Source of the DNA: Roseateles toxinivorans
GTDB lineage: Bacteria > Pseudomonadota > Gammaproteobacteria > Burkholderiales > Burkholderiaceae_C
NCBI RefSeq assembly: GCF_004362525.1
Contig: NZ_SNXS01000001.1
Coordinates: forward strand, 172,520-236,519
Length of the DNA stretch: 64,000 nt
Reading direction: 5' to 3'
Below the pieces are notes generated by a model, which had not been told where the DNA came from, did not search any database, and saw only the letters and a program-made list of their open reading frames with translations. Each line of letters begins with the position of its first letter. Positions within the stretch are counted from its first letter, which is position 1. Both the position numbers and the translations under genes were made by a program. Positions 1 through 8,866 of the stretch are shown piece by piece.

Positions 1-1215
1 ATGTGGATCTCGGCCGGCGAGCACGAGATCACCGAGAACATCATCCATCTGGTGCTGGCGAAGATCCCGGGGCCGGATGGCAAGACGGTGCCGGGCACGC
101 GCGGTATCTCGCTGTTCATCTGCCCGAAGCACCTGGTCAACGAGCGGGCCGAACTGACCGGCGAGCGCAACGATGTGCAGCTGGCGGGCCTGAACCACAA
201 GCTGGGCTACCGCGGCACGACCAACTGCCTGTTGAACTTCGGCGAGAACGGCGCCGGTGCTATAGCCTATCTGGTCGGCAAGCCCGGCGAGGGGCTCAAG
301 TGCATGTTCCACATGATGAACGAGGCACGAATCGGCGTCGGCCTTGGCGCCACGATGCTGGGCTATGCCGGCTATGAGGCCAGTCTGGAATATGCGAAGC
401 AGCGACCGCAGGGCAGGGCGACCGGGCCGGCCGGCAAGGACGCGAGCGCGCCGCAGCTGCCCATCATCGAACATGCCGATGTGAAGCGCATGCTGCTGGC
501 GCAGAAGAGCTATGTCGAGGGCGCGCTGGCGCTGGAGTTGTATTGCGCGCGCCTGGTCGATGAGCTGCATACGGCCGACGACGAGGCCCGCGAGCAGGCC
601 AGCCAGCTGCTGGATGTGCTGATCCCTATTGCCAAGAGCTGGCCCAGCGAGTGGTGCCTGGAAGCGAATTCGCTGGCCATCCAGGTGCTGGGCGGCTATG
701 GCTACACACGGGACTTTCCCGTCGAGCAGTACTGGCGCGACAACCGCCTGAACATGATCCACGAGGGCACCCATGGCATCCAGGGCCTGGATCTGCTGGG
801 CCGCAAGGTGGTGATGAATGGCGGCGCCGGTTTGACCCTGCTGGCAAAGCGGGTGAACGACACGATCGCCCGGGCCCAGCAGGTACCTGAGCTGGTGGAC
901 ATGGCCCACCGCCTGGCCGCAGCGCTTCAGACCCTGGGCGCCGCTACCAAGGCCGCCTGGGCCACCGGCCTGCCGGAGGAGGCACTTGCCAATGCCACGC
1001 CGTACTTGCAGGCCTTCGGCCATGTGGTGCTGGCCTGGGTCTGGCTGGAGCTGGCCCTGGTGGCACAAAACAATGCGGAGCAGGCCTTTTATCGTGGCAA
1101 GCTCGCGGCAGCGCGCTATTTCTACGGCTACGAGCTACCGAAGGTGGCAGCCTGGCTGGAAGTGGTGCGCACGCGAGAGCCACTTTGCAAGGACCTGCCC
1201 CATGACTGCTTCTGA
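1..1215 (+). CDS. Acyl-CoA dehydrogenase, C-terminal part (cut by window start)
   Basis: The open frame is already running at base 1. Its first residues (MWISAGEHEITENI) are the internal strand of an acyl-CoA dehydrogenase middle domain, so the real start lies outside the window. About 400 residues remain: the end of the beta domain, the helical flavin domain (QVLGGYGYTRDFPVEQYWRD and IHEGTHGIQGLDLLG near residues 228-265, typical FAD and acyl-CoA contact segments) and an extra C-terminal helical region, as in the roughly 600-residue bacterial FadE-like family. It should oxidise acyl-CoA to enoyl-CoA using FAD and electron-transfer flavoprotein. The following SDR and thioesterase genes fit a fatty-acid or aromatic-acid degradation neighbourhood. 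Family is secure; substrate unknown. Confidence 0.93.
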   Translation: MWISAGEHEITENIIHLVLAKIPGPDGKTVPGTRGISLFICPKHLVNERAELTGERNDVQLAGLNHKLGYRGTTNCLLNFGENGAGAIAYLVGKPGEGLKCMFHMMNEARIGVGLGATMLGYAGYEASLEYAKQRPQGRATGPAGKDASAPQLPIIEHADVKRMLLAQKSYVEGALALELYCARLVDELHTADDEAREQASQLLDVLIPIAKSWPSEWCLEANSLAIQVLGGYGYTRDFPVEQYWRDNRLNMIHEGTHGIQGLDLLGRKVVMNGGAGLTLLAKRVNDTIARAQQVPELVDMAHRLAAALQTLGAATKAAWATGLPEEALANATPYLQAFGHVVLAWVWLELALVAQNNAEQAFYRGKLAAARYFYGYELPKVAAWLEVVRTREPLCKDLPHDCF

Positions 1216-1423
1216 TCCCAGCCCCGAAACGCACCCCGACCACAGCCGGCTGCACACCACCATCTGGGTGCTGATCTATGGCGGCCTGCTGGCGGTCTGC
1301 CTGTCGCTGTTCCTGCCCCGCGAGGCCGAATTGTTGAGCCTCGGGTTTCTGAGTGGCGGCGGTCTGGCGGTGGCGGTGGGCGCCGTGCTGCTGGTGATCC
1401 GCTCGCGCATGCCCGGCCCCTGA
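1202..1423 (+). CDS. Small two-helix membrane protein
   Basis: A 73-residue frame starts with ATG inside the last codons of the acyl-CoA dehydrogenase gene, overlapping it by 14 nt, which suggests translational coupling. After a polar N-terminus of about 20 residues there are two hydrophobic stretches, about residues 21-38 and 47-66, separated by the charged PREAE turn. No catalytic motif is visible and I do not recognise the family by name. It is probably a small inner-membrane protein. Coding status rests on the overlap, the clean hydrophobic pattern and the frame filling the space before the SDR gene. Confidence 0.6.
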   Translation: MTASDPSPETHPDHSRLHTTIWVLIYGGLLAVCLSLFLPREAELLSLGFLSGGGLAVAVGAVLLVIRSRMPGP

Positions 1424-1451
1424 GTTTCCTTTTCTTCTAGCGAGTCAAGCC

Positions 1452-2243
1452 ATGAGCACACCCGTCCAAACCCTGTTTGATCTCAGCGGCCGCACGGCGC
1501 TGATCACCGGCGGCTCGCGCGGCCTGGGCCTGCAGATTGCCGAGGCGCTGGGCGAGGCCGGTGCCAAGCTCGTGCTGACGTCGCGCAAGGCCGATGACCT
1601 GGAGCAGGCCATGGCCCACTTGCAGGGACGCGGCATCGAGGTCAGCTATGTGGCCGCCGACGCCAGTGACCCGACCCAGGCCCGCGAGGTCGTGGCCAAG
1701 GCAGTGCAGCATCTGGGTCATATCGACATCCTGGTCAACAATGCCGGCGCCACCTGGGGCGCACCGGCCGAGGAGCATCCGCTGGAGGCCTGGGACAAGG
1801 TCATGAACCTGAACATCCGCAGCCTGTTCGTGTTCGCCCAGGCGGTGGCCAAGGCCAGCATGATTCCGCAGCGTTTTGGTCGCATCATCAACGTCGCCTC
1901 CATCGCCGGCCTGAGCGGTAACCCGGCGATGATGACGACGATCGCCTACAACACCAGCAAGGGGGCGGTGGTCAACTTCACCCGTGCGCTGGCCGGCGAG
2001 TGGGGACAGCACGGCATCACCGTCAATGCGCTGGCGCCGGGCTTCTTTCCGAGCAAGATGACCCAGGGCCTGCTGGCCAAGGTTGGTGCCGAAAACCTGG
2101 CCGAGCATGCGCCGCTGCGCCGCCTTGGCGACGAGGATGATCTGAAGGGCGCAGCCCTGTTGTTTGCCAGTGCTGCGGGCAAGCACATCACCGGCCAGAT
2201 CCTGGCGGTGGACGGCGGCGTCAGCGCCATTCATGGGTCCTGA
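1452..2243 (+). CDS. SDR family NAD(P)-dependent oxidoreductase
   Basis: This 263-residue classical short-chain dehydrogenase has the cofactor motif TGGSRGLG at residues 19-26, NNAG in the middle and the catalytic Tyr166-x3-Lys170 (YNTSK). The C-terminal GQILAVDGG segment is usual for 3-oxoacyl-ACP reductase or gluconate 5-dehydrogenase-like members. It would interconvert a hydroxyl and a ketone on a small or acyl substrate. It sits between an acyl-CoA dehydrogenase and a thioesterase and is 4 nt from the next gene, so it is probably part of one acyl-metabolising transcription unit. The exact substrate cannot be read from the sequence. Confidence 0.9.
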   Translation: MSTPVQTLFDLSGRTALITGGSRGLGLQIAEALGEAGAKLVLTSRKADDLEQAMAHLQGRGIEVSYVAADASDPTQAREVVAKAVQHLGHIDILVNNAGATWGAPAEEHPLEAWDKVMNLNIRSLFVFAQAVAKASMIPQRFGRIINVASIAGLSGNPAMMTTIAYNTSKGAVVNFTRALAGEWGQHGITVNALAPGFFPSKMTQGLLAKVGAENLAEHAPLRRLGDEDDLKGAALLFASAAGKHITGQILAVDGGVSAIHGS

Positions 2244-2247
2244 CGCG

Positions 2248-2703
2248 ATGATGAAGCTCAAGTTCCCGGTCCACATACCTTTTGTCGAGCAGCTCGGCTT
2301 CGAGCTGCACAGCATGGGCGGTGGCCTGGCCGAGTTGCGCGTCGATCTGAACGAGGGCCATCTCAACTCATGGGAGGTGGCCCACGGTGGCGTGTTGATG
2401 ACACTGCTGGACGTGGCCATGGCCCATGCGGCGCGCAGCGTGCACATGGACCTGCCGGGCATGGGGCCAGGTGTTGTCACCATCGAGATGAAGACCAGCT
2501 TCATGCGCCCCGGCGAGGGCTGCCTGCGCGCCGTCGGCAAGCTGCTGCATCGCTCGACGACCATGGCCTTCACCGAGGGCTCGGTGTTCGGTGACGATGG
2601 CAAGCTCTGCGCCCATGCCACCGCTACCTTCAAGTACCTGAAGGCGCTGCCGGGTCAGCGGCGCAGCCTGAAGACGCTGCAGCGCAAGGAGCCGGCCCCC
2701 TGA
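2248..2703 (+). CDS. PaaI-type hotdog-fold thioesterase
   Basis: A 151-residue single-domain hotdog protein. The segment SWEVAHGGVLMTLLDVAMA matches the HGG(V)-x-L-x-D core of PaaI/YdiI-like acyl-CoA thioesterases, where the Asp and the helix N-terminus activate water. The next half contains TIEMKTSFMRPG and the strand FTEGSVFGDDGKLCAHATATF. Start chosen at the first ATG of an ATGATG pair, 4 nt after the SDR stop, giving a close operon arrangement. It should hydrolyse an acyl-CoA; the chain type is unknown. It ends only 3 nt from the end of the convergent chemoreceptor gene, so there is no room for a terminator between them. Confidence 0.88.
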   Translation: MMKLKFPVHIPFVEQLGFELHSMGGGLAELRVDLNEGHLNSWEVAHGGVLMTLLDVAMAHAARSVHMDLPGMGPGVVTIEMKTSFMRPGEGCLRAVGKLLHRSTTMAFTEGSVFGDDGKLCAHATATFKYLKALPGQRRSLKTLQRKEPAP

Positions 2704-2706
2704 GCT

Positions 2707-4269
2707 TCAGTGCTGGGCGTTCAGCTTGAACACCGCCACCGCCTGCACCAGCTGGCCGGCCTGCTGTTTCAGGCTCTCCGCCGCGGCGGCGCTTTCTTCC
2801 ACCAGGGCGGCGTTCTGCTGGGTGACCTGGTCCATCTGCGTGATGGCCTCGCCGACCTGGCTGACGCCCGAGCTCTGCTCGCGGCTGGCGGCGCTGATCT
2901 CGCCGACGATGTCGGTGACGCGGCGTATCGCGGCCACCACCTCCTCCATCGTCCGGCCGGCCTGATCGACCTGGGCCGTGCCCTGCTCGACCCGCTCGAC
3001 GCTGGTGCCGATCAGCGACTTGATCTCCTTGGCCGCCTCGGCACTGCGCTGGGCCAGCGAACGCACTTCGCTGGCCACGACGGCGAAACCGCGGCCCTGC
3101 TCGCCGGCGCGCGCCGCTTCCACTGCGGCATTCAGCGCCAGGATATTGGTCTGGAAGGCGATGCCGTCGATGACCGAGATGATGTCGGCGATCTTGCGTG
3201 AACTCTCGTTGATGCCGCCCATCGTCTGCACCACCTGGGCCACGACCTCGCCGCCGCGGGCCGCCACCTCGGAGGCCCCCAGGGCCAGCTGATTGGCCTG
3301 CTGGGCGCTGTCAGCGTTGTTGCGCACGGTGGCGCCCAGCTCGTCCATCGTTGCCGCGGTCTCTTCCAGCGCGCTGGCCTGCTCCTCGGTGCGCTGGCTC
3401 AAATCGGCATTGCCCTGGGCGATCTCGGCGCTGCCGGTGGCCACGCTCTCGGCATTGCCGCGAACCACGGCAACGATGTCGCGCAGGCGTTCGCGCATCG
3501 CCTCCAGGGCCTGCAGCAGCTGCGAGGTCTCGTCCTTGCCGCTGGCTTTGAGACTGACCGTCATGTCGCCGTCGCTCATGCGCTGGGCGGCGTTCACCGC
3601 CTCGGCCAGCGGACGGGTGACATGGCGGCTGATTCCAATGCCCAGCCCGATGCCGGCGAGCACGCCGACCACGATCAGCACATAGGTGATGTTGCGGCTG
3701 CGCTGATACAGCGCGTCGTTGTCGTCGGAGACCTTCTTGGCGTTCTGCTCCTTCTGCTGCGACAGCTGGCTCAGGGCCTTGCCCAGGGCGATGCTGGGCG
3801 GAGCGAACTCGCCCTTCAGGTACTTGAGCGTGTCATTGGAGGTCGTCAGGTCGGTGATCTTGATGCGCTTGATCAGGTTCTCGGTAGCGGCTCTGTCCTT
3901 GTCCCACTCGCTGCGCACCTGGCTCAGCGCCTGCTTGCCCGCCTCGGTGCCGAACAGCGGCGCGGCCTGGTCGACCAGGCTCAGGGCCAGGTCCTTGCCC
4001 TTCTGGGCATTGACCAGAAAGGCCTCGCGCTCCTCTCCATCCGTGGCCAGGATGGCGTCGCGCAACGCCACCACGCTCTTCAGGCGCTCGACATTGGCCT
4101 CCTTGATCAGCGACAGACCTATGGTCTCCCGCTCATACAGCACCGTGTCGGCGTCGTTGATGGCACTCATATTGCCGACGGCGAACAGGCCGATGAAGGC
4201 GCCTATCAGCGCCACCACCAGAAAGGCGGCGACGAGCTTGACGGAGGTCTTGTAGTTTGACAGCTGCAT
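2707..4269 (-). CDS. Methyl-accepting chemotaxis protein
   Basis: A 520-residue chemoreceptor of Tsr/Tar topology: a short cytoplasmic N-terminus, TM1 at about residues 12-32, a periplasmic four-helix-bundle sensor of about 160 residues, TM2 at about 193-213, HAMP, then the MCP signalling domain. The hairpin tip reads [20 protein letters not shown], followed by [20 protein letters not shown], the region that contacts CheA and CheW. Methylation-type Glu/Gln-rich heptads flank it. There is no C-terminal NWETF-like pentapeptide, so it should depend on other receptors for CheR/CheB docking. An in-frame ATG 30 nt upstream (4299) is an alternative start. The ligand is unknown. The upstream gene on the same strand encodes a periplasmic binding-type protein. 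Confidence 0.95.
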   Translation of the reverse strand: MQLSNYKTSVKLVAAFLVVALIGAFIGLFAVGNMSAINDADTVLYERETIGLSLIKEANVERLKSVVALRDAILATDGEEREAFLVNAQKGKDLALSLVDQAAPLFGTEAGKQALSQVRSEWDKDRAATENLIKRIKITDLTTSNDTLKYLKGEFAPPSIALGKALSQLSQQKEQNAKKVSDDNDALYQRSRNITYVLIVVGVLAGIGLGIGISRHVTRPLAEAVNAAQRMSDGDMTVSLKASGKDETSQLLQALEAMRERLRDIVAVVRGNAESVATGSAEIAQGNADLSQRTEEQASALEETAATMDELGATVRNNADSAQQANQLALGASEVAARGGEVVAQVVQTMGGINESSRKIADIISVIDGIAFQTNILALNAAVEAARAGEQGRGFAVVASEVRSLAQRSAEAAKEIKSLIGTSVERVEQGTAQVDQAGRTMEEVVAAIRRVTDIVGEISAASREQSSGVSQVGEAITQMDQVTQQNAALVEESAAAAESLKQQAGQLVQAVAVFKLNAQH

Positions 4270-4398
4270 GGATGAAGTTCCCGTGGCCCGGCAGGTCATC
4301 TATTCCAACTCAATCAGGCCGATTCACGATGTGCAAAAAGAAGCGCTTTTGACCGCTTTTGCATTTCAATGATCGGCGCACTCCATCAGCGCACCGGC

Positions 4399-5259
4399 TC
4401 AGTTCAGCCAGAACGGCGGCTCGGCCGGCGGCACACCGGCAGGCAGCGGATAGTCGATGCGAATGATGAGCCGGCGCTTGAGCTGCGCCCGGGCCAGGGT
4501 CGGACCGAACTCGCGCAGGAACAGGGCCTTGAACGAGCCGTCGTTGCGGATGATCTGCAGGCCCCGCTCGAAGCGCTGTCGCAGTGCCACATCCTTTTTG
4601 TTGAACAGGAAGTACACCGGCAGCGGATAGGCCAGGGCAAGCCGTGGTTCGACCATCAGCTGGGTCAGTTCAGGGTGCTGCTCCAGCTCTGCCCAGGCTT
4701 CGTGCAGGCCGCGGTGGAAATACTGGAAGCGGCCGGCCTCCAGCATCGCCAGCAGGTTCTCGGTTTGGCTCACGCCGACCACGGGCAGACCGTTGCGCTC
4801 GAACAGCTTGAAATCGGTCCACTGCGCACCGAAACCGCCGACCAGATTGCGCAACTGCTCCAGCCCTTGAACCTGCGCAAAGAGCTCCTGATCCTTCCTG
4901 TGTATCAGCAGCAGCCGGTAGCCCAGGATGCCCTGGTGCAGATCGATCTTGATGGCATCGAACTCGGCCAGCCGCTCCTCGGACGGGGGCAGATAGAGCA
5001 GGCTGACCTCGCCCTGACGCAGCAGCGCCAGACAGCGGTCCTGGCTGGGGTCACGGCCGGTGGCAAGCGGGAGCAGGCGATCGATGCGGGTCCCGGGCAG
5101 ACGCGTCTTGTCCAGTATCAGCTGCGCCAGGGCGATGCGGTAGCCGTAGCGGCTGCTGTCGGCCTGGCAGATGCGCAGGTTGTCGCCCGCCACCAAGCCC
5201 GGCAGAAGCAGGCAGGCGGCCAGCCAGACGCGCTGGATCCATTGTTTCATCTCGCCCAT
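4399..5259 (-). CDS. Periplasmic solute-binding-like protein
   Basis: A 286-residue protein with an N-terminal signal peptide (hydrophobic core about residues 10-24, cleavage after LVAG or similar) and a family 3 extracellular solute-binding-like body. No ABC permease or ATPase lies nearby. Such orphan bacterial SBP_bac_3 relatives often act as sensors or have unknown ligands. It is transcribed toward the chemoreceptor gene with a 129-nt spacer, so it could present a ligand to that receptor, but this is inference only. An in-frame ATG three codons downstream is equally possible as start. Family assignment comes from overall pattern rather than a decisive motif. Confidence 0.7.
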   Translation of the reverse strand: MGEMKQWIQRVWLAACLLLPGLVAGDNLRICQADSSRYGYRIALAQLILDKTRLPGTRIDRLLPLATGRDPSQDRCLALLRQGEVSLLYLPPSEERLAEFDAIKIDLHQGILGYRLLLIHRKDQELFAQVQGLEQLRNLVGGFGAQWTDFKLFERNGLPVVGVSQTENLLAMLEAGRFQYFHRGLHEAWAELEQHPELTQLMVEPRLALAYPLPVYFLFNKKDVALRQRFERGLQIIRNDGSFKALFLREFGPTLARAQLKRRLIIRIDYPLPAGVPPAEPPFWLN

Positions 5260-5419
5260 ATCGGGTGCAGTCTAGCCCCGGGATATGACAAAAATGAAAA
5301 AAATATCGCGGGCGAGCCGTCGCAGTGGCGGGCGGCACTCCTTGTCGCCAAAGGGACGCCGGCAGGGCGGCGCACATGGTTCAATCCGTCGATTCCGAAT
5401 CGATGTGCAAGGAGACACC

Positions 5420-6439
5420 ATGAGCCAGATCAATCGCCAAATCCAATTGGCCTCGCGTCCCACCGGCGAGCCCAGTGTCGACAACTTCAAGCTGGTCGAG
5501 CTGCCCCTGCCCGAACTGGCCGAGGGCCAGGTGCTGGTGCGCAACCACTATCTGAGCCTGGACCCCTATATGCGCGGCCGCATGAACGAGGGCAAGAGCT
5601 ATGCCCAGCCGCAGCCGCTGGACCAGGTGATGATCGGCGGCACGGCCGGCGAGGTCGTGGCCTCGCGCAATGACTATTTCAAGGTCGGCGACAAAGTCGT
5701 CGGCATGGGCGGCTGGCAGGAGTACCAGCTGGTCAGCGCCGAGCAGCGCGGTGCGCTGCAGAAAGTGGATACCACCCATATTCCCTTGTCGGCCTACCTC
5801 GGCGCCGTCGGCATGCCCGGCGTCACCGCCTGGTACGGCCTGGTGAAGATCATCAACCCCAAGGCCGGCGAGACGGTGGTCGTCAGCGCCGCCAGCGGTG
5901 CCGTGGGCGGCGCCGTGGGCCAGCTGGCCAAGGTGCGTGGTGCCCGTGCCGTGGGCCTGGCCGGCGGGCCGGAAAAGTGCCGCCAGGTGGTCGAGGAGCT
6001 GGGCTTCGACGCCTGCATTGACTACAAGCAGCATCGCGACCTGAAGTCGCTGTCGGCGGCGCTGAAGGCCGAGTGCCCGAACGGCATCGACGGCTATTTC
6101 GAAAACGTCGGTGGCATGATTCTCGACGCCGTGCTGCTGCGTGCCAATGCCTTCAGCCGCGTCGCCATGTGCGGCATGATCTCGGGCTACAACGGCGAGC
6201 CGATCCCGATGCAGTATCCGCAGCTGATACTCACCAACCGCATGAAGATAGAGGGTTTCATCGTCAGCGAGCACATGGACATCTGGCCCGAGGCGCTGAA
6301 GGAGCTGGGCACGCTGGTGGCCACCAAGAAACTGAAGTACCGCGAGACGGTGGCCGAAGGCATTGCCGCCGCCCCCGAGGCTTTTCTGGGCCTGCTGAAG
6401 GGCAAGAATTTCGGCAAACAATTGGTGAAGCTGATCTGA
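5420..6439 (+). CDS. NADP-dependent oxidoreductase, zinc-free MDR (CurA/leukotriene B4 DH-like)
   Basis: A 339-residue medium-chain dehydrogenase/reductase without the zinc-ligand cysteines. Family marks are NHYLSLDPYMRGRMNE near residue 45, GGTAGEVVAS near residue 75, and the Rossmann stretch AASGAVGGAVGQLAK near residue 157, the glycine-rich loop for NADPH. C-terminal FENVGG and GMISGYN are typical of the curcumin/NADPH-dependent alkenal reductase and prostaglandin reductase group. These enzymes reduce the double bond of alpha,beta-unsaturated ketones or aldehydes. The ATG at 5420 is preceded by AAGGAG at a normal distance. A 160-nt divergent promoter region separates it from the binding-protein gene. 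An ElaA-like gene follows 8 nt later. Confidence 0.93.
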   Translation: MSQINRQIQLASRPTGEPSVDNFKLVELPLPELAEGQVLVRNHYLSLDPYMRGRMNEGKSYAQPQPLDQVMIGGTAGEVVASRNDYFKVGDKVVGMGGWQEYQLVSAEQRGALQKVDTTHIPLSAYLGAVGMPGVTAWYGLVKIINPKAGETVVVSAASGAVGGAVGQLAKVRGARAVGLAGGPEKCRQVVEELGFDACIDYKQHRDLKSLSAALKAECPNGIDGYFENVGGMILDAVLLRANAFSRVAMCGMISGYNGEPIPMQYPQLILTNRMKIEGFIVSEHMDIWPEALKELGTLVATKKLKYRETVAEGIAAAPEAFLGLLKGKNFGKQLVKLI

Positions 6440-6447
6440 ACCTCACC

Positions 6448-6900
6448 ATGGCTTTGAGTTGGACCTGCAAGCCCTTTTCAGGGCTGACGGCGGCCGAGCT
6501 GTACCAGGCGCTGCAGCTGCGTTCCGAGGTGTTCGTGATCGAGCAGCAATGCATCTATCTGGACCCCGACGGGCTGGACCCGCAGGCCTGGCATCTGTCA
6601 GGGCGCAATGACGGCCGGCTGCAGGCCTATCTGCGCCTGCTGCCGCCTGGCCTGAAGTCGGAGGAGCCGGTGATTGGCCGTGTCGTCACCGCGCCGGCCG
6701 CACGCGGTGGCGGCTTGGGTCGCCAGTTGCTGGTCCAGGCGCTGGTCGAGTGCGAGAAGCTGTGGCCGGGCCGGGCGCTGTTCCTGTCGGCCCAGGCCCA
6801 TCTGCAATCCTTTTACGGGGGGCTGGGCTTTGTGCCCGTCAGCGAGCAATATGTCGAAGACGGCATTGCCCATGTGGACATGCGCCGCCCCGGCATCTGA
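6448..6900 (+). CDS. GNAT family N-acetyltransferase, ElaA-like
   Basis: A 150-residue acetyltransferase. LRSEVFVIEQQCIYLDPDG matches the ElaA N-terminal signature (LR-x-x-VFV-x-EQ-x-x-Y-x-D). The acetyl-CoA loop appears as APAARGGGLGRQLL (R/Q-x-x-G-x-G/A). The C-terminal FYGGLGFVPVSEQYVEDGI strand is also typical. It starts 8 nt after the reductase stop and ends 14 nt before a GST-like gene, so the three are probably co-transcribed. The acetyl acceptor of ElaA-type proteins is not established. Confidence 0.88.
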   Translation: MALSWTCKPFSGLTAAELYQALQLRSEVFVIEQQCIYLDPDGLDPQAWHLSGRNDGRLQAYLRLLPPGLKSEEPVIGRVVTAPAARGGGLGRQLLVQALVECEKLWPGRALFLSAQAHLQSFYGGLGFVPVSEQYVEDGIAHVDMRRPGI

Positions 6901-6914
6901 TTCTGGAGAGCACC

Positions 6915-7844
6915 ATGAGCGAGCTGATACTTCATCACTATCCCGGGTCGCCGTTCTCGGAGAAGGTCCGGCTGGTGCTGGGCTACAAGCGCATGCACTG
7001 GCGCTCGGTGATCGTGCCGGTGGTAATGCCCAAGCCCGATGTGCTGGCGCTGACCGGTCGCTACCGGCGCACGCCGTTTCTGCAGATCGGCTCCGACATC
7101 TACTGTGACACGGCGCTGATCTGCCAGGTCATCGAGCAGCACCATCCGGAGCCGACGATCTACCCGGCTGCCGCCGCCGGAACGGGCCAGATTCTCGCCC
7201 AGTGGGCCGACACAGACCTGTTCTGGGTGGCAATTCCGTACACCATGCAGCCGGCCGGTGCGGCCGAGATCTTCAAGGGCGCGCCCCCCGAGTTCATGAA
7301 GGCCTTCGCCGCCGATCGCGCCGCGATGACGGCAGGCATGAAGCGCCCAAGCACCCGTGACGCCGCCGCCCAGCTGCACAGCTATCTGGTCTGGCTGGAC
7401 GCGCTGCTGCACGATGGCCGCGCCTTCCTTTGCGGGGCCGAGGCCAGCGTGGCCGATTTCTCGGTGGCGCAAAGCGTCTGGTACATACGCCGGGCGCCCG
7501 CGGTGGCCGGCATCCTGCGGCCTTTCGAGCGGCTGGGGGCCTGGTTCGAGCGCGTCAACGCCTTCGGTCACGGCGTCTACCAGGCCATGAGCAGTGCCGA
7601 GGCCATCGCCCTGGCGGCCAGCCGCGGTCACCACGCGCCGGTATCCATCAATCCGGAGCTGGGCTATGAGGAAGATGAGGCGGTGACCGTGACCCCCATC
7701 GACTATGCCCAGGACCCGGTGGACGGCATGCTGGTGGGCCTGAGCCATGAGCGCGTCACGATCCAGCGCCAGGACGAACGCGCCGGCACCGTGCATGTCC
7801 ATTTCCCGCGCATCGGGTATCAATTACGAAAAGCCCAGGATTAA
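6915..7844 (+). CDS. Glutathione S-transferase-like protein
   Basis: A 309-residue protein with an N-terminal thioredoxin-like GST domain (HHYPGSPFSEKVRLVLGYK in the glutathione-site helix, RRTPFLQIGSDIYCDTALI as the cis-Pro and gamma-glutamyl-binding strand-helix) and an all-helical C-terminal domain. The tail of about 80 residues after the usual GST end is extra. It may conjugate or reductively process electrophiles, which suits the neighbouring alkenal reductase and SDR genes. The start at 6915 has GGAGAG upstream. Catalytic class and substrate cannot be assigned. Confidence 0.88.
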   Translation: MSELILHHYPGSPFSEKVRLVLGYKRMHWRSVIVPVVMPKPDVLALTGRYRRTPFLQIGSDIYCDTALICQVIEQHHPEPTIYPAAAAGTGQILAQWADTDLFWVAIPYTMQPAGAAEIFKGAPPEFMKAFAADRAAMTAGMKRPSTRDAAAQLHSYLVWLDALLHDGRAFLCGAEASVADFSVAQSVWYIRRAPAVAGILRPFERLGAWFERVNAFGHGVYQAMSSAEAIALAASRGHHAPVSINPELGYEEDEAVTVTPIDYAQDPVDGMLVGLSHERVTIQRQDERAGTVHVHFPRIGYQLRKAQD

Positions 7845-7856
7845 TCAGCAGCACAT

Positions 7857-8768
7857 ATGAAGCAATTTCAAGGCAAGACCGCCGTCATCACCGGCGCGGG
7901 TTCGGGTTTCGGGCTGGAGCTGGCGCGCCTGGCCGCCGTCAAGGGCATGAATCTGGTGTTGTGCGATGTGCAGCAGGACGCGCTGGACAAGGCCGTCGCC
8001 GAGTTGAAGGCCAGCGGTGTGCCGATACTGGCGCAGCGTGTCGACGTCGCCAAGGCCGAGCAGATGCAGGCGCTGGCCGATGCGGTGCAGCAGCGCTTCG
8101 GTGCGCCGCACCTGGTGTTCAACAATGCCGGCGTCGGTGCCGGCGGCCTGATCTGGGAGCACACGCTCAAGGATTGGGAGTGGGTGATAGGCGTCAATCT
8201 GATGGGTGTGGCCCATGGCGTGCGCCTGTTCACGCCGATGATGCTTGCGGCGGCCAAGGCCGATCCGGCCTATGAGGGCCATATCGTCAACACCGCCTCG
8301 ATGGCCGGCATGCTCAATGCACCGAATATGGGCGTCTACAACGTCAGCAAGCATGCGGTGGTGGCGATGAGCGAGACGCTGTACCAGGACCTGCGCCTGG
8401 TCACCGACCAGATCAGCGCCTCGGTGCTGTGCCCCTTCTTCGTGCCCACCGGCATCCATCAGAGCGAGCGCAACCGCCCGGCCGAGCTGTCCGAGGCAGA
8501 TGCCAAACCGACCCAGAGCCAGCTGATCGGCCAGGCCATGAGCGGCAAGGCGGTGACCAGCGGCAAGCTGACCGCGGCCCATGTCGCCCAGCTGGTGATG
8601 GATGCCGTCGAGGCCGACCGGTTCTATATCTTCAGCCATCCCAAGTCGCTGGCCACGGTGCAGACCCGGCTGGAAGACGTGATGCTGCAGCGCAACCCGA
8701 CCGACCCCTTTGCCGGCAAGCCCGAGCTGGGGGCGCAGCTGAGGGCGGCGCTGCGCGCCACAGCCTAA
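7857..8768 (+). CDS. SDR family oxidoreductase
   Basis: A 303-residue short-chain dehydrogenase. TGAGSGFG at about residues 12-19 binds the dinucleotide, NNAGVG follows in the core, and the catalytic pair is Tyr161-x3-Lys165 (YNVSK). The last 50 residues are longer than in the minimal family. It starts 12 nt after the GST-like gene, with only a weak Shine-Dalgarno, so coupling to that gene is likely. The four-gene set reductase-GNAT-GST-SDR may process reactive carbonyls; this is inferred from families only. A 7-bp hairpin with a TACC loop lies just downstream (8786-8803) but has no T-run. Confidence 0.9.
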   Translation: MKQFQGKTAVITGAGSGFGLELARLAAVKGMNLVLCDVQQDALDKAVAELKASGVPILAQRVDVAKAEQMQALADAVQQRFGAPHLVFNNAGVGAGGLIWEHTLKDWEWVIGVNLMGVAHGVRLFTPMMLAAAKADPAYEGHIVNTASMAGMLNAPNMGVYNVSKHAVVAMSETLYQDLRLVTDQISASVLCPFFVPTGIHQSERNRPAELSEADAKPTQSQLIGQAMSGKAVTSGKLTAAHVAQLVMDAVEADRFYIFSHPKSLATVQTRLEDVMLQRNPTDPFAGKPELGAQLRAALRATA

Positions 8769-8866
8769 GACCTTGAGTGCCGGACCTTGCCGTACCCGGC
8801 AAGCTCGGGCACCAACTGACTGGCGCCTGTGGCACACTCGCGCGCCCTGATTGCCTGAGGTCGCCC

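Noticed and set aside
8786-8803. CTTGCCG-TACC-CGGCAAG hairpin as a terminator
   Set aside because: No T-run follows; may be structural only.
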